A stretch of 64,000 nucleotides of DNA. Source: Tetrahymena elliotti 4EA (taxonomy: Eukaryota; Ciliophora; Oligohymenophorea; Hymenostomatida; Tetrahymenidae). The notes beneath the pieces are model-generated. The model saw only the letters and a program-made list of their open reading frames with translations. It searched no databases and had not been told where the DNA came from. The stretch is taken from assembly GCA_000231825.2 (NCBI GenBank), contig JH720383.1, forward strand, positions 62,001-126,000, written 5' to 3'. Numbering within the stretch: position 1 is the first letter of the stretch; the number at the start of each line of letters is the position of its first letter. The position numbers and the translations under genes were made by a program. Below, piece by piece: positions 38,072 to 49,151 of the stretch.

Positions 38072-40246
38072 TCAAAATTATAATTCATTGATTGATTCAT
38101 CATTATCTGAGTGATCTTCTGTAAATTACCATCTGAGAAGCATTCCATTTTAACAACCAGTAAAAATCTACTTATATATCGGGCTAAAAGCTAAAGTAGG
38201 CATTTTATGTAGTTCAGGTGAGCTGGAATATACTTTTTCATAATAGATTTCATTAGTTTATGACTTGCTCTTTGATTGAAATATCTTAAGAGAATTGTCA
38301 GAGCATGTAATAAATACATAGTTTTTGTAAAAATCAAAAGCTGTTATTATTTCTGAAAACTAAGTTTCAATGTTTGTTATTAAACTGAGAGAGTAATTTG
38401 ATAAATCTAATGAAAAAATTTGAATTTAGGAGTTTTCACCAGACACAGCTATAAACTCATAATTTGGTACAATTTACATATACCAAATATAAAATCCTAA
38501 GGGCTGAGAGATAAAGCATATTTACTTTTATTTTATGTCAAATAAAGATATCTATTAAGATTCATATACAGTGTAAGCAACAAATTATTAACTAAAACAA
38601 AACTTAATATTTTCAACTTGACCTTATACAACTGCTATAAAATCTCTTTTATAAGTATATTCATTTTCATCTAATTTAACTGAGATCAACTCAAAATAAG
38701 AATTTCCACCTATGGCTACTGTTAATTAATTTTATTTTTAAATTTCTTTAGACAAATTTAAATTCTACACTTCTATTGCTCTTACTTCATAACTAGTTGA
38801 AATCTTTAAAACTTGCTTTTTATCAACATTTTTTGATTATACTTCGAATTCAGTTTTGTAAACAAAAACTTTGTTTTTAGCAGTCAGGAATAGAAATTTT
38901 CCGCAAGGTGTAAATGATGAATCAACAAATTTAAAATTACCAAAATTTATAATCTTTTTCAATTTAAAATCACTTTAATAAAAATCTATGTCAAACAAGA
39001 TACAATCTCCTGAAGAATTATCCCATCCTCCACAAGTTACAGAAATTTATTTGTGATTTGGAGATATCTTTAATCTATAAATTTTATTTTTTAATTTTAG
39101 TTGAATTTTATTTAACATCTTAAGATATTTGCCTTCTAATTTTTAATAAAAAAATGATTTAAAAAAAATAAATTTATAAAATCTTTTACTTTAATTGTTC
39201 AGGTCATCATTTTGAACTTATAAATCATCAATTTCAGTAATACTCCCGCCAGAACTTATAGGTAAATTAGCTTCTTTTTTAATATTAGAGCAAAGAATAT
39301 CATTACTGTCTTCATTTACAATAGTTGTTTATTTATCTTCTATTTTGGTCATACTTGAAGCTGATGGTTATATTTATTCAAGAAAAATAGAATCTAGATT
39401 TGCCTCATTTATCGAATGAAATTTAGGTACATTTTCTTCTTATTTCGTTTTTATGATTAGAGGTTCATCAACTACACAAGGTGCTTCTTGTTCCTCTTAC
39501 AATAGCTTTGATTCAAATTTTGCTATTTAATCTTAAGGAAATTATCTTTTTTTATTTATTTTTTTAGTTTTTTTATCAATGAATTCTTAAATGATTTTTT
39601 TAAGCTTTTTGAGTAAATTTTCTATATCATAATCTGTGAAGATTTCCTAATAACGACTCATGTTCTCAAATAAAAGTTAACAACTAATTAAATCACTTGT
39701 AAATGACTGTATTTAATCAGCTATATTATTTATTCCTAGATTTTCTAAATTTATTATTTAAGAATTATCTAATTTATTTTCTTAAATTTATGTCTAGCTA
39801 AATTCTATATATTAAGCAAAATCTTCCATTATTTTCCTAAATTTTATTTGAGAAGTATTATACCCTACGAACTCATCAAAATTTTATATGCTTATTTTTT
39901 CTGATTTGGTTTTTACGTTTTTTAAAGACATTTCTTGTAAATAGTAATAAAAATCTTTCCCAAGCTACTCAAATTTAAATTTATTAAGGATAGCCATTTA
40001 CCTAAATAATTATTCTTCTTCCTTCAAATATTAACCTCTAATTGAGTCATATGTCTAGCTAAATTTTTATTCTGAAAAATCTTGCATGACTAAAACATCT
40101 TCTTTATGCAGTTCTACACAATTCACATTCTATTATCCTTCTTCTTATTTGCAAGAAGGACATACAACTTTTTTTGATTTACATTCTTTATTTAAGCAGA
40201 TAAAATCAGCTTCCTAATTATGAGCTAAACAAAATACCTTTTTCAT
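38072..40246 (-). CDS. B-box zinc finger and WD40-like beta-propeller protein
   Basis: Starts MKKVFCLAHNQEADFICLNK at 40246, stop TGA 38072-38074 (725 codons if unspliced). The N-terminus is a B-box-type zinc finger: C6, H9, C17, C22, C29, C32, C43 and H47. A long charged, helical middle follows, as in TRIM-like proteins. The C-terminal half (from about 39110) has WD40-like blades: KISPNHKQISVTCGGW, FTPCGKFLFLTAKN, FYKNYVFITCSDNSLKIF and FSPIYKQIFTGCQNGMLLRW. A frame-preserving 54-nt segment (about 39128-39181, GTAAAAG to TTAG) is A+T-rich and is probably an intron. Proteins of this architecture are abundant in ciliates and are scaffolds, sometimes E3-like; there is no RING here, so ligase activity is not indicated. 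Confidence 0.8.
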
Positions 40247-40781
40247 TTTTTAGAATGATTTTTTATTTTTTTAGAATTAAATTTAATTTTATTTAGTACA
40301 AGAAAAATCACTTAAGCTAAATTTGCCTAAAAAGAAAACATACCCTCTTATAATTTGCTGAAATTGAAAAGAAATAAATAAATAAAAATATGGCTTTACA
40401 AAATCTTAATTTATATTTATCCATTATTACAGAAATAAAATAATTTTTTAATTTAAAAATAAAAAATTAAATATATTTTTGGTTAAATAAGAAATTACTT
40501 TTTCAGTGAAATTTTTTTATTTTCTTGAATAAAAAAAATAAAATAAATTTTGAAAGTCTTTTTTTGGAATTGTTTAAAAAGAAATCTTTATCAAATAAAA
40601 AAATATAAATCTTTATTTTATATTCTATTTTTAAAATAATTGCTTTTTAAGAGAATCAGTTTTTTACTTTTTTTCAAATTTTTATTCACAAAATCATAAA
40701 AAGTATATATTATTTTTTGATTTAAACTAAGATATATTTAAAAAATATTTAGACATTAAAAGAGCTGTAAAAATAGTAGAA
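40247..40781. other. Diverg. promoter region of B-box/WD40 and B9D2
   Basis: A+T-rich spacer between two divergently transcribed genes, presumably carrying both promoters. I see no reading frame or RNA gene. Confidence 0.6.
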
Positions 40782-41703
40782 ATGAATAGTTATAATAACT
40801 ACAATTAAATGCCTCATCAAAACTAAAGGCCTATTGATAATTATTAGCAGTAATTTAATAAAGAAATTAGTACTAAGCTTAAGGCTAAAGGAGATTGTAT
40901 TGCATAAGCATTTTTTATTGGATAGATAGTAGGTGGTATAAATTTTTCAAGCGATGAAGGGTTATTTTGCGAATTAGTGCTTGACGTTGGCCCATAATGG
41001 AATATGATTAGAGGAGCCTAACAAAGAAATGAAAATTCATAAAATGATTTTAAAAGTATATAAACACAAACTGCTTATGCGGAGGTATATAATTCATTTT
41101 TATTTAAATTCATAAATAGCTTGAATTGTAATTTAATAATATTATTTTGAAACAAATCAGGAAAATTAAATGTTTATATGGAGTCACCCTATAGATTTAG
41201 AATTCAAAGTAGGTAGTGTGAATGGATGGTAAATGAATTTTTATTATTTACCTAAATCCAACAATTTTAAGATTGAATTTTATAAATAGGCCTAAAGGTA
41301 TTCTAAAGGTTTGGAGACTTGATGATACTAATAAAATTGATATCAGTAACTCTTTAATTTAAAATTTAAAATAGAAATATTAAAAATACTTAAAAATAAC
41401 TTAGTTTCTTATGGAGTCATAAATTTCCCAAGATAGGATGGATTTCATAGATTAGAAGTTGACACATGGTCACCTATAGGTGATTGGTCTTATTAAAATT
41501 TCTAATTCTATTTGGGCACTCAACCAAGACTTGCAAATTTAGATTTAACAAAATATAGTGATAAGCGCCATGAAATGCTAGGAGTTTCAAATGGAAAAGT
41601 TATATTTGAACTAGAAGTAAAATGCTTTAAAAATAAACAAATAATTTATAGTTTAAATAATCTTATTTTAATAGGTTATGCTAAGAAATTTCTAAGTAGT
41701 TGA
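40782..41703 (+). CDS. B9D2: B9 domain-containing protein 2 (transition-zone component)
   Basis: Starts MNSYNNYNQMPHQNQRP, with exons to about 41080, about 41154-41229, about 41293-41358 and about 41418-41703. The B9 domain shows FFIGQIVGGINFSSDEGLFCELVL at the start, then IWSHPIDLEF, then NGW(P)...KVWRLDD, VINFPRQDGFHRLEVDTW and SPIGDWSYQNFQFYLG. HPIDLEF and the W-x-P-x-G-x-W pattern match B9D2 rather than B9D1 or MKS1. B9D2 sits with MKS1 and B9D1 at the ciliary transition zone, controlling access to the cilium. The extension after the domain (KCFKNKQIIYSLN...) is longer than in animals and may include an unspliced final intron. The assignment rests on motif recognition. Confidence 0.85.
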
Positions 41704-42269
41704 TGTTTCAGGATAAGAAAACTCATTAAAAAATCAAAATTTTTGACATTATTTTTAGAATAAATTAATATTATTAAAACAATCAATCAGTAAACGAACA
41801 AAAAATAAATAAATAAATAATTAATTAATTTTAAAATATATTAGAAAAAATTAATTTAAAAAGTATGCTTAGTGTTTATATCAAATAAATTTTGTATTTT
41901 CTACCAATTATAAACCATTTATTTTTTTATAATATTTATCAAAATTTAAATTCTTAAACACTTAATAACATCTTAAGAATAAATGTATAATATTGCTAAT
42001 TTTTTTAATTCAATTTTATTTTTATGGGGAAAATGTTTACTTAAAAGCTAAATTTTTGTATTCAAAGTGCTTAAAAAATAAAAAATATTTCAAGAAAAAA
42101 ATAGTATTATTCATACTATTATTAATAATTTTATTTTGTATTAGTAGAGATAATAAAAGCATTTGTAATTGATTTAATTTAATTACACCCATTTCTATTG
42201 ACATAATTCTATATTTTCATAAGTTTTATTGTAGAGTAAACAATTTTGTTTATGTTTGATAAAAATAAA
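41704..42269. other. Non-coding spacer
   Basis: A+T-rich with AAAT-type repeats at about 41797-41830. No gene is supported. Confidence 0.6.
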
Positions 42270-43261
42270 ATGAAAAGAATTTATTATAAAAAAATAAGAG
42301 TTTCTGAACATTTCTAACCTGAATAAAATGTACAAAAAGCAAAAAGAATTATTATTAAAGCATTGAAGAATCATAAAGCTAGCTTCTAGAAGGTATTCTG
42401 AAAAAGTTTGCTATTAAATTAAGATATTTTAAATGAATTAAATTTATCAATGTTTATGAATGAATGCCTATAATTAACTAATCATTCATATAAAATTACA
42501 AAAATTAATAAAAATTCATATTTATTAGGTTAAAAAGAAATATAAAAAAACAAGGTAAACAAATACTCAATATAGTTAAGAAAATGGAAAGAGCTGATAG
42601 AAGATATAAATTTGACCATAATTGGGCTAAAGGATTTTGCTACTTTACTTTTGGAGAGTATTACAACCCTAGAAAGATGGGAGTTGGTAGAATTAAAGCT
42701 GTTAATGAATACTAATTGAATCCATAAGAAGAGTTTGGAAAAAATATTTTACACAAGAATTATGATATCGTCACTCTTGTCATGAATGGTAATCTTAGAC
42801 AAAATTCATCTGTTAAAGAAAGAGTACCTGTTGAGAGAGGTTAATGCCATCTTTTAAGAATTGGGCCTAAAGAAATTAAGCATGGCATATAAAATGTTGA
42901 TTAAAGTATATAAGCAGAAATTTTCGAATTCTGGGTTGAAAATGATAAGATTTACTAAAATGAAGAAGGTGAATAAGCTACCTTTTAATTTGATGTTGTT
43001 AGAAAGCAATTAAATACCATATAAACTATTATATAAAATGATAATTTTGAATTGAGCATTTGCCATCTTGATAAAAATAATAGTATTGCTATTTAGAATG
43101 AATCTTTAAAAAATGTATTTATTTTGAATTTAAATGGTCCTACCCTCTTAAATGACTCAATTAAAATCAGTGATCGTGATGCTGTTACTGAGGTTTCTGC
43201 TTCTTATAATTTAAAATCTACTGAAAGCTGTATTACTTTGTTAATCTTAAAGACATTATGA
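42270..43261 (+). CDS. Pirin-like (cupin) protein with an eroded metal site
   Basis: The core begins MERADRRYKFDHNWAKGF at 42584 and ends LKTL at TGA 43259-43261 (225 residues uninterrupted). The block FTFGEYYNPRKMGVGRIKAVNEY and DIVTLVMNGNL match pirin (FSFxxYYDPxxMGFGxLRVxND, MEIVTYVLEG). A plausible 123-nt upstream exon (42270-42392, MKRIYYKKIRVSEHF) joins in phase through intron 42393-42580 and would give a basic N-terminal extension, perhaps for targeting. Pirin binds one metal through two His in HPHRD and a His/Glu pair in RHSE. Here the first site reads LHKNYD and the second IKHGIQ, so about half the ligands are lost. Human pirin is a nuclear redox regulator and bacterial homologues are quercetinases; this copy may bind no metal. 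The start is the less certain part. Confidence 0.78.
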
Positions 43262-43998
43262 ATTAAATGAAAATAATCAAAAAAATAATTTGTTAAATAT
43301 TTTAATATAATTTGTATTTTTTATCTTTTTTAATTTTGGTAGAATAAATAATATTTTTAACTCAAAATTCTTCATTAAAAAAGCAATCAAGAAATTTTCA
43401 TTAAAACTTTTTTTACAACCAGCCTTGACCAAAGCTTGAAACATGATAATGAAATATATTGACTTTCGACAGAGCAGTCATTTTGCTTTTTAAAAACTTA
43501 CTTTTGATCCAGATACAAATAGGAAAAAGAGTGATCCATTTTCTTAGATTTTAAGAAATTCATTAAAATAAAAAAAATTTTCAAACAAAATATAAATTAA
43601 AATAATAATTTAGTAATGATTTTAACATTATTTTAAAATCATGAACTTTCTATTTTGTTGATATTTTGTTATAATATTTGTTGTTGAGGTATATGGCATG
43701 AATTATGTATATATTTTAAGTTAATAAAAGAAATATTAGTTTAAAAACAAAACTTAACTTACTTTATATGATATACTTTTTTTAATATTCAAAGATTTTA
43801 ATTTATAATTATTGATTTAAAAATACATATTAATGAATGTAGAATCCTTATTTCGCATAATTCACCACCAATAAAACAAGAATTACTGCTAAAAAGAAAA
43901 AATTAACAAATAGAAACTATTTTGATTTCTCGTTTTAATAATTAAAACAAAAAAAATATTAAAAGAAGATAAATAATTTGATTACTCAGTTAAAGTAA
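43262..43998. other. Non-coding spacer
   Basis: A+T-rich promoter region of the secreted protein starting at 43999; no gene seen. Confidence 0.6.
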
Positions 43999-46425
43999 TG
44001 ATGAAGTAAATTGTTTTGCTAGTTGCTATACTTGCTGTAGCTACAGCATACAACAAATTAGATCTCCCATATTAAGCACATAGCATGAATGATTTAAATT
44101 TAACACTTTAGGAACTCATTAAAGGTAAATATATCTGGTTTTTTCTTTCATATATTACAAAATTTTTTCTTTCTTTTAAATGAGTTTTTTTAAATTTTAA
44201 TTTAGGTATAAATAACTTTAAATTTGATGTGTCAGTAGCCACTTAAGAAAGTTGCGAAAATAACTCTTCATGGAATAAAGACTATTCTTAGTGTGGATTT
44301 TATGGAGGATTTGGAATGATAGTAAATTTAAACTTAATCTACTATCTTTATTAAATATTAGAGTTAATTTGAACAAATTTATTAATATAAAAAGACTTGC
44401 TGCTTGGCTTTAAGAGGTGACTGCAGTTAGTAACCTGTCTTCAATTACAGTTTTAACACTTCCAGTGATATGGTTTAAATGATATCAAATCCTAAATACA
44501 CATACATTTTTAGTAAAAACACAACAGTTTAAAAGTATTAACAAACAAAATACTTTGCTTTCAACTTTTAATACAGTTATAATGGTGATTAAATGACCAT
44601 AGATTTTATTTATGGTTTCTTAAAAGCTATTCAAGATCATAATCTTAATTTAAGAATGGTAAATTTACTTTATTAGCTTATTTTTTATTCACTAAAATTC
44701 TTATTAGGTAACTGGATCTAGCTGGTTAGTTCATTATTTTGATAATAAATGCATTGTTTAAAAGAACTGTACAGAAAAAGAAGAATTTATTTCTCAGTCA
44801 GATATAATTTTGTAAGGTAAATATGATGGTCCTAGAAAGAGAACTATTTAATATAATGAAGAAACAACTGTTTTACCTTAGGCATGCAAATTCGGTTTCC
44901 CTAAGTACATGAGAGATAGTGATCTCCCTTTCTAATTTTGGGAGCCTTCTTATCAAGATTCAATATATGATGTATTTGACTAATTTTGGAGTAATAAATG
45001 CTTTAAATTAGGAGTTAAAGATCCAGGTAATTATTATTGATTTTTAATTAATTTTTGGAAACAAGTTGTAAATGACATCATAATTAATTTTTTAAATAAT
45101 CTTCTATTCATATTATCTATCCCACAGCCTTAATTACATTTTTCAAACATAATTTAATTAAAATAGTTAATAGATTTAAAATCACATCTAACTTAAACAG
45201 TGAAAACTACGCTACCTTCTTACAAAAAGCTGACAATCCCACACCTACTTATGTTCCATCTAAATATCGTTATAAAGATAGGAGTAGCAGCTTGATTGAA
45301 TACAATCATGAGGAAAGAACAACATTCATAAGTAAAAGGGTTGAAGGTAATCGTTATGAAATTTCTATTTCTAATTTTGATAATTTCAATATTCTCTCAC
45401 AAACCATTACACTTGAGATGCCTGTCACTAAATTATCTTCAAAGGGATAATTCTTGTTTGTTGAAACACCAAACAGAATACAAATTTATTAAGTTCTTTA
45501 AATTTTGAAGTAATGGAATTTAATAAAAACAATTGATAAAGATGATAGCACTTATTTATGCAGTGATTTATTTTTAAATGATAAAAATTAACCCTATATT
45601 TCAATGTCATATTTACTATCAAATGACTTATTGAAAGTCAGGCTAGTTGGCATCTATAGTGAGACCATAGAAGTAGAACAATAGATTTAAAATGTTTAAT
45701 CTCAAGGTTTTAAATATGTTTCAAGTATTTATTATAAAGGAAGTTTAATATAAATCTATACTTATGAATCCGTTAACCCAACAAATAATGTTAATGAAAT
45801 TAAATTTTTCTATCATTCTTTAGAATTAAATTCTCTAAAATCACAAATCATCTAACCTTAATCACCTTTAAATTTTGGTTCTAATTCATCTTTGAAGATT
45901 GAAAACTATAATGGAAAACTATACTTCATTTAGGTATTTATTTACATAAAATAAAACTAAATTTTATTAAGCTTAATTTAAAAAAAGGTAAGTGGTAATG
46001 GCTCTGCATGGAGTGGAGTTTTTATCAATAATGGTGACTGGGCCAAATGTGATCTTTACAAAATCGATAAATTTGTAAACTTAAGAAACATTCCTTACAC
46101 TATTACTTACATGTGGGGTAGAGTAGAGGACTTAGTAGAAAGAATCAAGACATCAACATTCATTAATAGTTGTGATTAGAACATTATTTCATCTAAGGTA
46201 TATAATGGTGGAAATCCATCTATTACAGTGAGAAGAGACTAAAATAAACCAAGAGCATACATATCTTTGGATTATACCCGCTATGATGAATTACCTCTCC
46301 TTACAACTCTTTTCTTAGGATCAAACAGCTATGAAGCTGAATTTGCAGATAATGAAAACTTAAAAATGGTTGAAATCATTTCTTTTGATTTAGTAGAATA
46401 TGAAATTTTTGATTTAACTTCTTGA
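43999..46425 (+). CDS. Secreted cysteine-containing protein, unrecognised family
   Basis: Starts MMKQIVLLVAILAVATAYN: a clean signal peptide with cleavage expected after ATA. Exons are separated by introns near 44125-44205, 44330-44400, 44659-44707, 45028-45185 and 45933-45988. Visible segments include QCGFYGGFG, TCCLALRGDCSQQPVFNY, SWLVHYFDNKCIVQKNC, ISNFDNFNILSQTITLEMPV, YNGKLYFIQ, AYISLDYTRYDELPLL and a C-terminus YEIFDLTS at TGA 46423-46425. There are several paired cysteines in the first third and beta-rich sequence in the rest, with no membrane anchor. I do not recognise a catalytic signature. It could be a phagosomal or granule protein, but nothing in the sequence fixes that. Confidence 0.6.
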
Positions 46426-46968
46426 AAAAATAAATAAAATTTTCTAAAACTATTAATAAATAAACATGTTAAAATATTTATAAAATTATAAGAATGTTAA
46501 AAATTTAATAAAAAGCTAACAAAATAAAAATTAACTAAAAATAACTTTAAGATTAAAACAAATTATATTTAAATTTAACAAAAAACCTTTAAATAAAAAA
46601 TACATTTAATATCAAACAAAAAAAGTATTTTTTCTTTTGTTTAAAAATAATCATTTTTTTTACTTAATTTATATCCTTAAAAACAATTATTTATCCATTT
46701 TAAATACTGTTGAGTTTGTTGACTGGGATCATGACTTTGAAAGTTCTAAGAGGTATGATTTGTAATTTTTAAATTATACAATTTATTTAGAGCTTTTGAA
46801 TACAAAACGTTTTGTTCAAAGTTGATAAAGTTAAGTATTAAGTTAATTTTGATAAAATTAAAGATTAGTTGATTGCATAATTTTTTAATATAAACTAATA
46901 AAATTAACTGAAAAGTATTTTGAAATAATTTTAACTACATTAATAGTTTTGAAAAAAATCAATTTAAA
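46426..46968. other. Non-coding gap between convergent genes
   Basis: Three-prime flanks of the secreted protein gene (+) and the first SIMPL gene (-). No gene seen. Confidence 0.6.
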
Positions 46969-47745
46969 TCATAAAGATTCATGCTTTTTCTATTTTTCCT
47001 TGATTATAAAAGAAATATCAACTTAAACTTCTTGTGTATTTTAAGGTTGAAAAGTGAGAGTTTCTACTTTTCTTCTAGGTTAGGGAAATTCATTTATAGG
47101 ACCTGGTTAGTAATTAATCATCTAAATATTCTTAACTGAGACAATTTTATAATTTAATTCATCTAAAGTTATTTTAGCTAATTTATGAGCATTTTATACT
47201 GCTTGTGCTAGTAGTTTTTCCCTTATGTCAACTATTGATTGCTCTAACGATTCGTAATGAATGTATTCAATATTAGTCACACCATTTTGGATAGTTACAT
47301 CAATAATTTTTCCTGCAAAATTTAGCTAAATAGTAGAAATAATTAAACTATTCCTCACCTTATATCCTTCGAACTCTTAACTATAAATTTAAGTAGAATT
47401 ATTATAAACCTATCTAAAACTAGGGCTAATTTATATTCCAGCTGTAGAAAATTCACTTTCATTGAGGCCAAGTTTTTTCAGAGACTCTATTGAATTGTTA
47501 AGTATTTTCGAATTTTGATTTAATGACTCTGTTGCTTCAATATGCAATGTTTCTATTGTAAGTCCTATAGAAACTTTCTCAGAGCTTAAAACCCCAACAG
47601 CTTTACCAATAACTCTAAATGGTTCAGATAAAAAGTGTAATTTAATCTGATCAGATGTTTAATTGCAGTAATTTTCATGGCGAATATTAGATTTAGTTAA
47701 CAATATAAAATCAAAGATGCAAAGTAATATAAAAAGGTATTTCAT
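46969..47745 (-). CDS. Secreted SIMPL-domain (DUF541) protein, copy 1
   Basis: An intronless frame of 258 residues, ATG 47745 to TGA 46969-46971. The signal peptide MKYLFILLCIFDFILLTKS is followed by a SIMPL domain. It starts RVIGKAVGVLSSEKVSIGLTIET, the typical G-x-G/A...V.....V-E pattern of this oligomer-forming family, with long helices (SKILNNSIESLKKLGL and IREKLLAQAVQNAHKLA) and the segment FEGYKVRNSL. The family is widespread in bacteria as periplasmic proteins and represented in animals by IRAK1BP1; function is generally unknown, with channel-like rings reported for some. Copy 2 lies immediately upstream on the same strand, about 60% identical by eye, so they arose by tandem duplication. 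The C-terminal tail is basic and Lys/Gln-rich. Confidence 0.85.
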
Positions 47746-48092
47746 TGTTTGCTTCTTAATAAATTAATTCATAATTTTTTTTTTTAGATTTATTTACAAC
47801 AAAATATCAGGAATGAAATTTGATTAAAATTTCAAAATATCTTTTTATAAAAAACAAATAAGTAAATAGTCAGATCAGATTAGTTTTTTTTTAATATTGT
47901 CAGAAATATCAAAATAACACTCTTTAACAAAAAAATTAAATTGAAATATTTTAGTAAGCTTCATAGAAAAAAAATGATATTTTTATTTTAGTGTTGATAC
48001 TTGATTTATAAAATTTAAATGAATAAACAACAACAAGTATTTTTCATAAATTGGAATATCTATTTGAATCAATATATCAATTAAATAATTAA
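47746..48092. other. Spacer between the two SIMPL genes
   Basis: A 347-nt A+T-rich spacer carrying the promoter of copy 1 and the 3' flank of copy 2. No gene seen. Confidence 0.6.
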
Positions 48093-48872
48093 TCAATCTT
48101 CATCCTCTTCTTTCTTTTAAACTATAAAGAAGACTTCCACTTATACTTCTTATTTATTTACTGAACTGAAAACTTTAGTTTCAGTATAACCTTCTGGTGA
48201 AGCAGGCATAGGTCTAGGTTAAGGATTATAAGGAGGTTAGTATTAGTGATAGTCAACAATTTAGATATTCTTTATAGAGACTATCTCATAGTTTAATTCA
48301 TCAAGTACAATCTTTGCTTATTTTTTAGCATTTCTTACTGCTTCTGCAAGCAATTTTTCTCTTAGTTTGGTAATATTATGACCTAATGGGTTGTATTATA
48401 TATAATCAATATTTGTTACTCCGTTTTAGACTGCATTGTCTATAATCTTTCCTGCTAAATTTATTTATTTTGTATTTATTGTTATACTATTTCTAACTTT
48501 ATAACCTTCAAATATTGATTGATAAGTTTAGCTAGTCTTATTAAACTCCTATCTATAACTTGGATAGACTTAAAGTCCGTTTGTAGAAAATTCACTATCG
48601 GTGAGTCCTAAAGTCTTAAAGGCTGTCATTGCGTTGTTGATAATCTTTGAATTATTATTCAAAGACTCAGCTGCTTCTAGATGTAATGTTTCTACTGTTA
48701 ATCCAATTGAGACTTATTCTGATTATAACACTCCACTAGCTTTTCCTGTTACTCTAAATGGCTCAGGTAAATAATGCAATTAAATAGCATCAGACTAATG
48801 GCATTTCTAATTTGCGATTGAGAACTCACTCAAGCAAAGTATAAAGATGACCAAAAAAAGAGAATATTTCAT
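48093..48872 (-). CDS. Secreted SIMPL-domain (DUF541) protein, copy 2
   Basis: An intronless frame of 259 residues, ATG 48872 to TGA 48093-48095. Signal peptide MKYSLFLVIFILCLSEFSIA. The SIMPL domain aligns with copy 1 along its whole length: RVTGKASGVLQSEQVSIGLT, SEFSTNGLQVYPSYRQ, FEGYKVRNSI, NGVTNIDYI, REKLLAEAVRNAKK and DELNYEIVSIKNIQIVDY. It differs from copy 1 in an insertion rich in Pro and Tyr (YQPPYNPQPRPMP) near the C-terminus and in an acidic end (EEDED), where copy 1 is basic. The two may form mixed rings or work in different compartments; that is inference. Confidence 0.85.
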
Positions 48873-49151
48873 GGATATAAACTTTAATCTGAAAAATATT
48901 TCGTTTTTAATTTGATAAAATCTTAAATAATTTTTAATAAAAATAAGAAACAGAAAGAATCATAGATTACGAAATACATAACTTTTGATAATAGCAAATA
49001 TATTTTCTCTAGATAAAAGTAACCTTAAATACTTAAAATAGATTATCATTATTTATTTTACATTAGCAAATTTTCAAATAAACACACCATTTTTTAATTT
49101 AACATTATTTCACTATTTTATTCAAAAAAATTTTTTTTGATTGTATTTTTC
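48873..49151. other. Non-coding spacer
   Basis: A 279-nt A+T-rich stretch between the start of SIMPL copy 2 and the 3' end of the RBR ligase gene. Confidence 0.6.

Noticed and set aside
47588..47593. CCCCAA resembling a telomeric unit
   Set aside because: A single copy inside the SIMPL coding sequence, not a tandem array.
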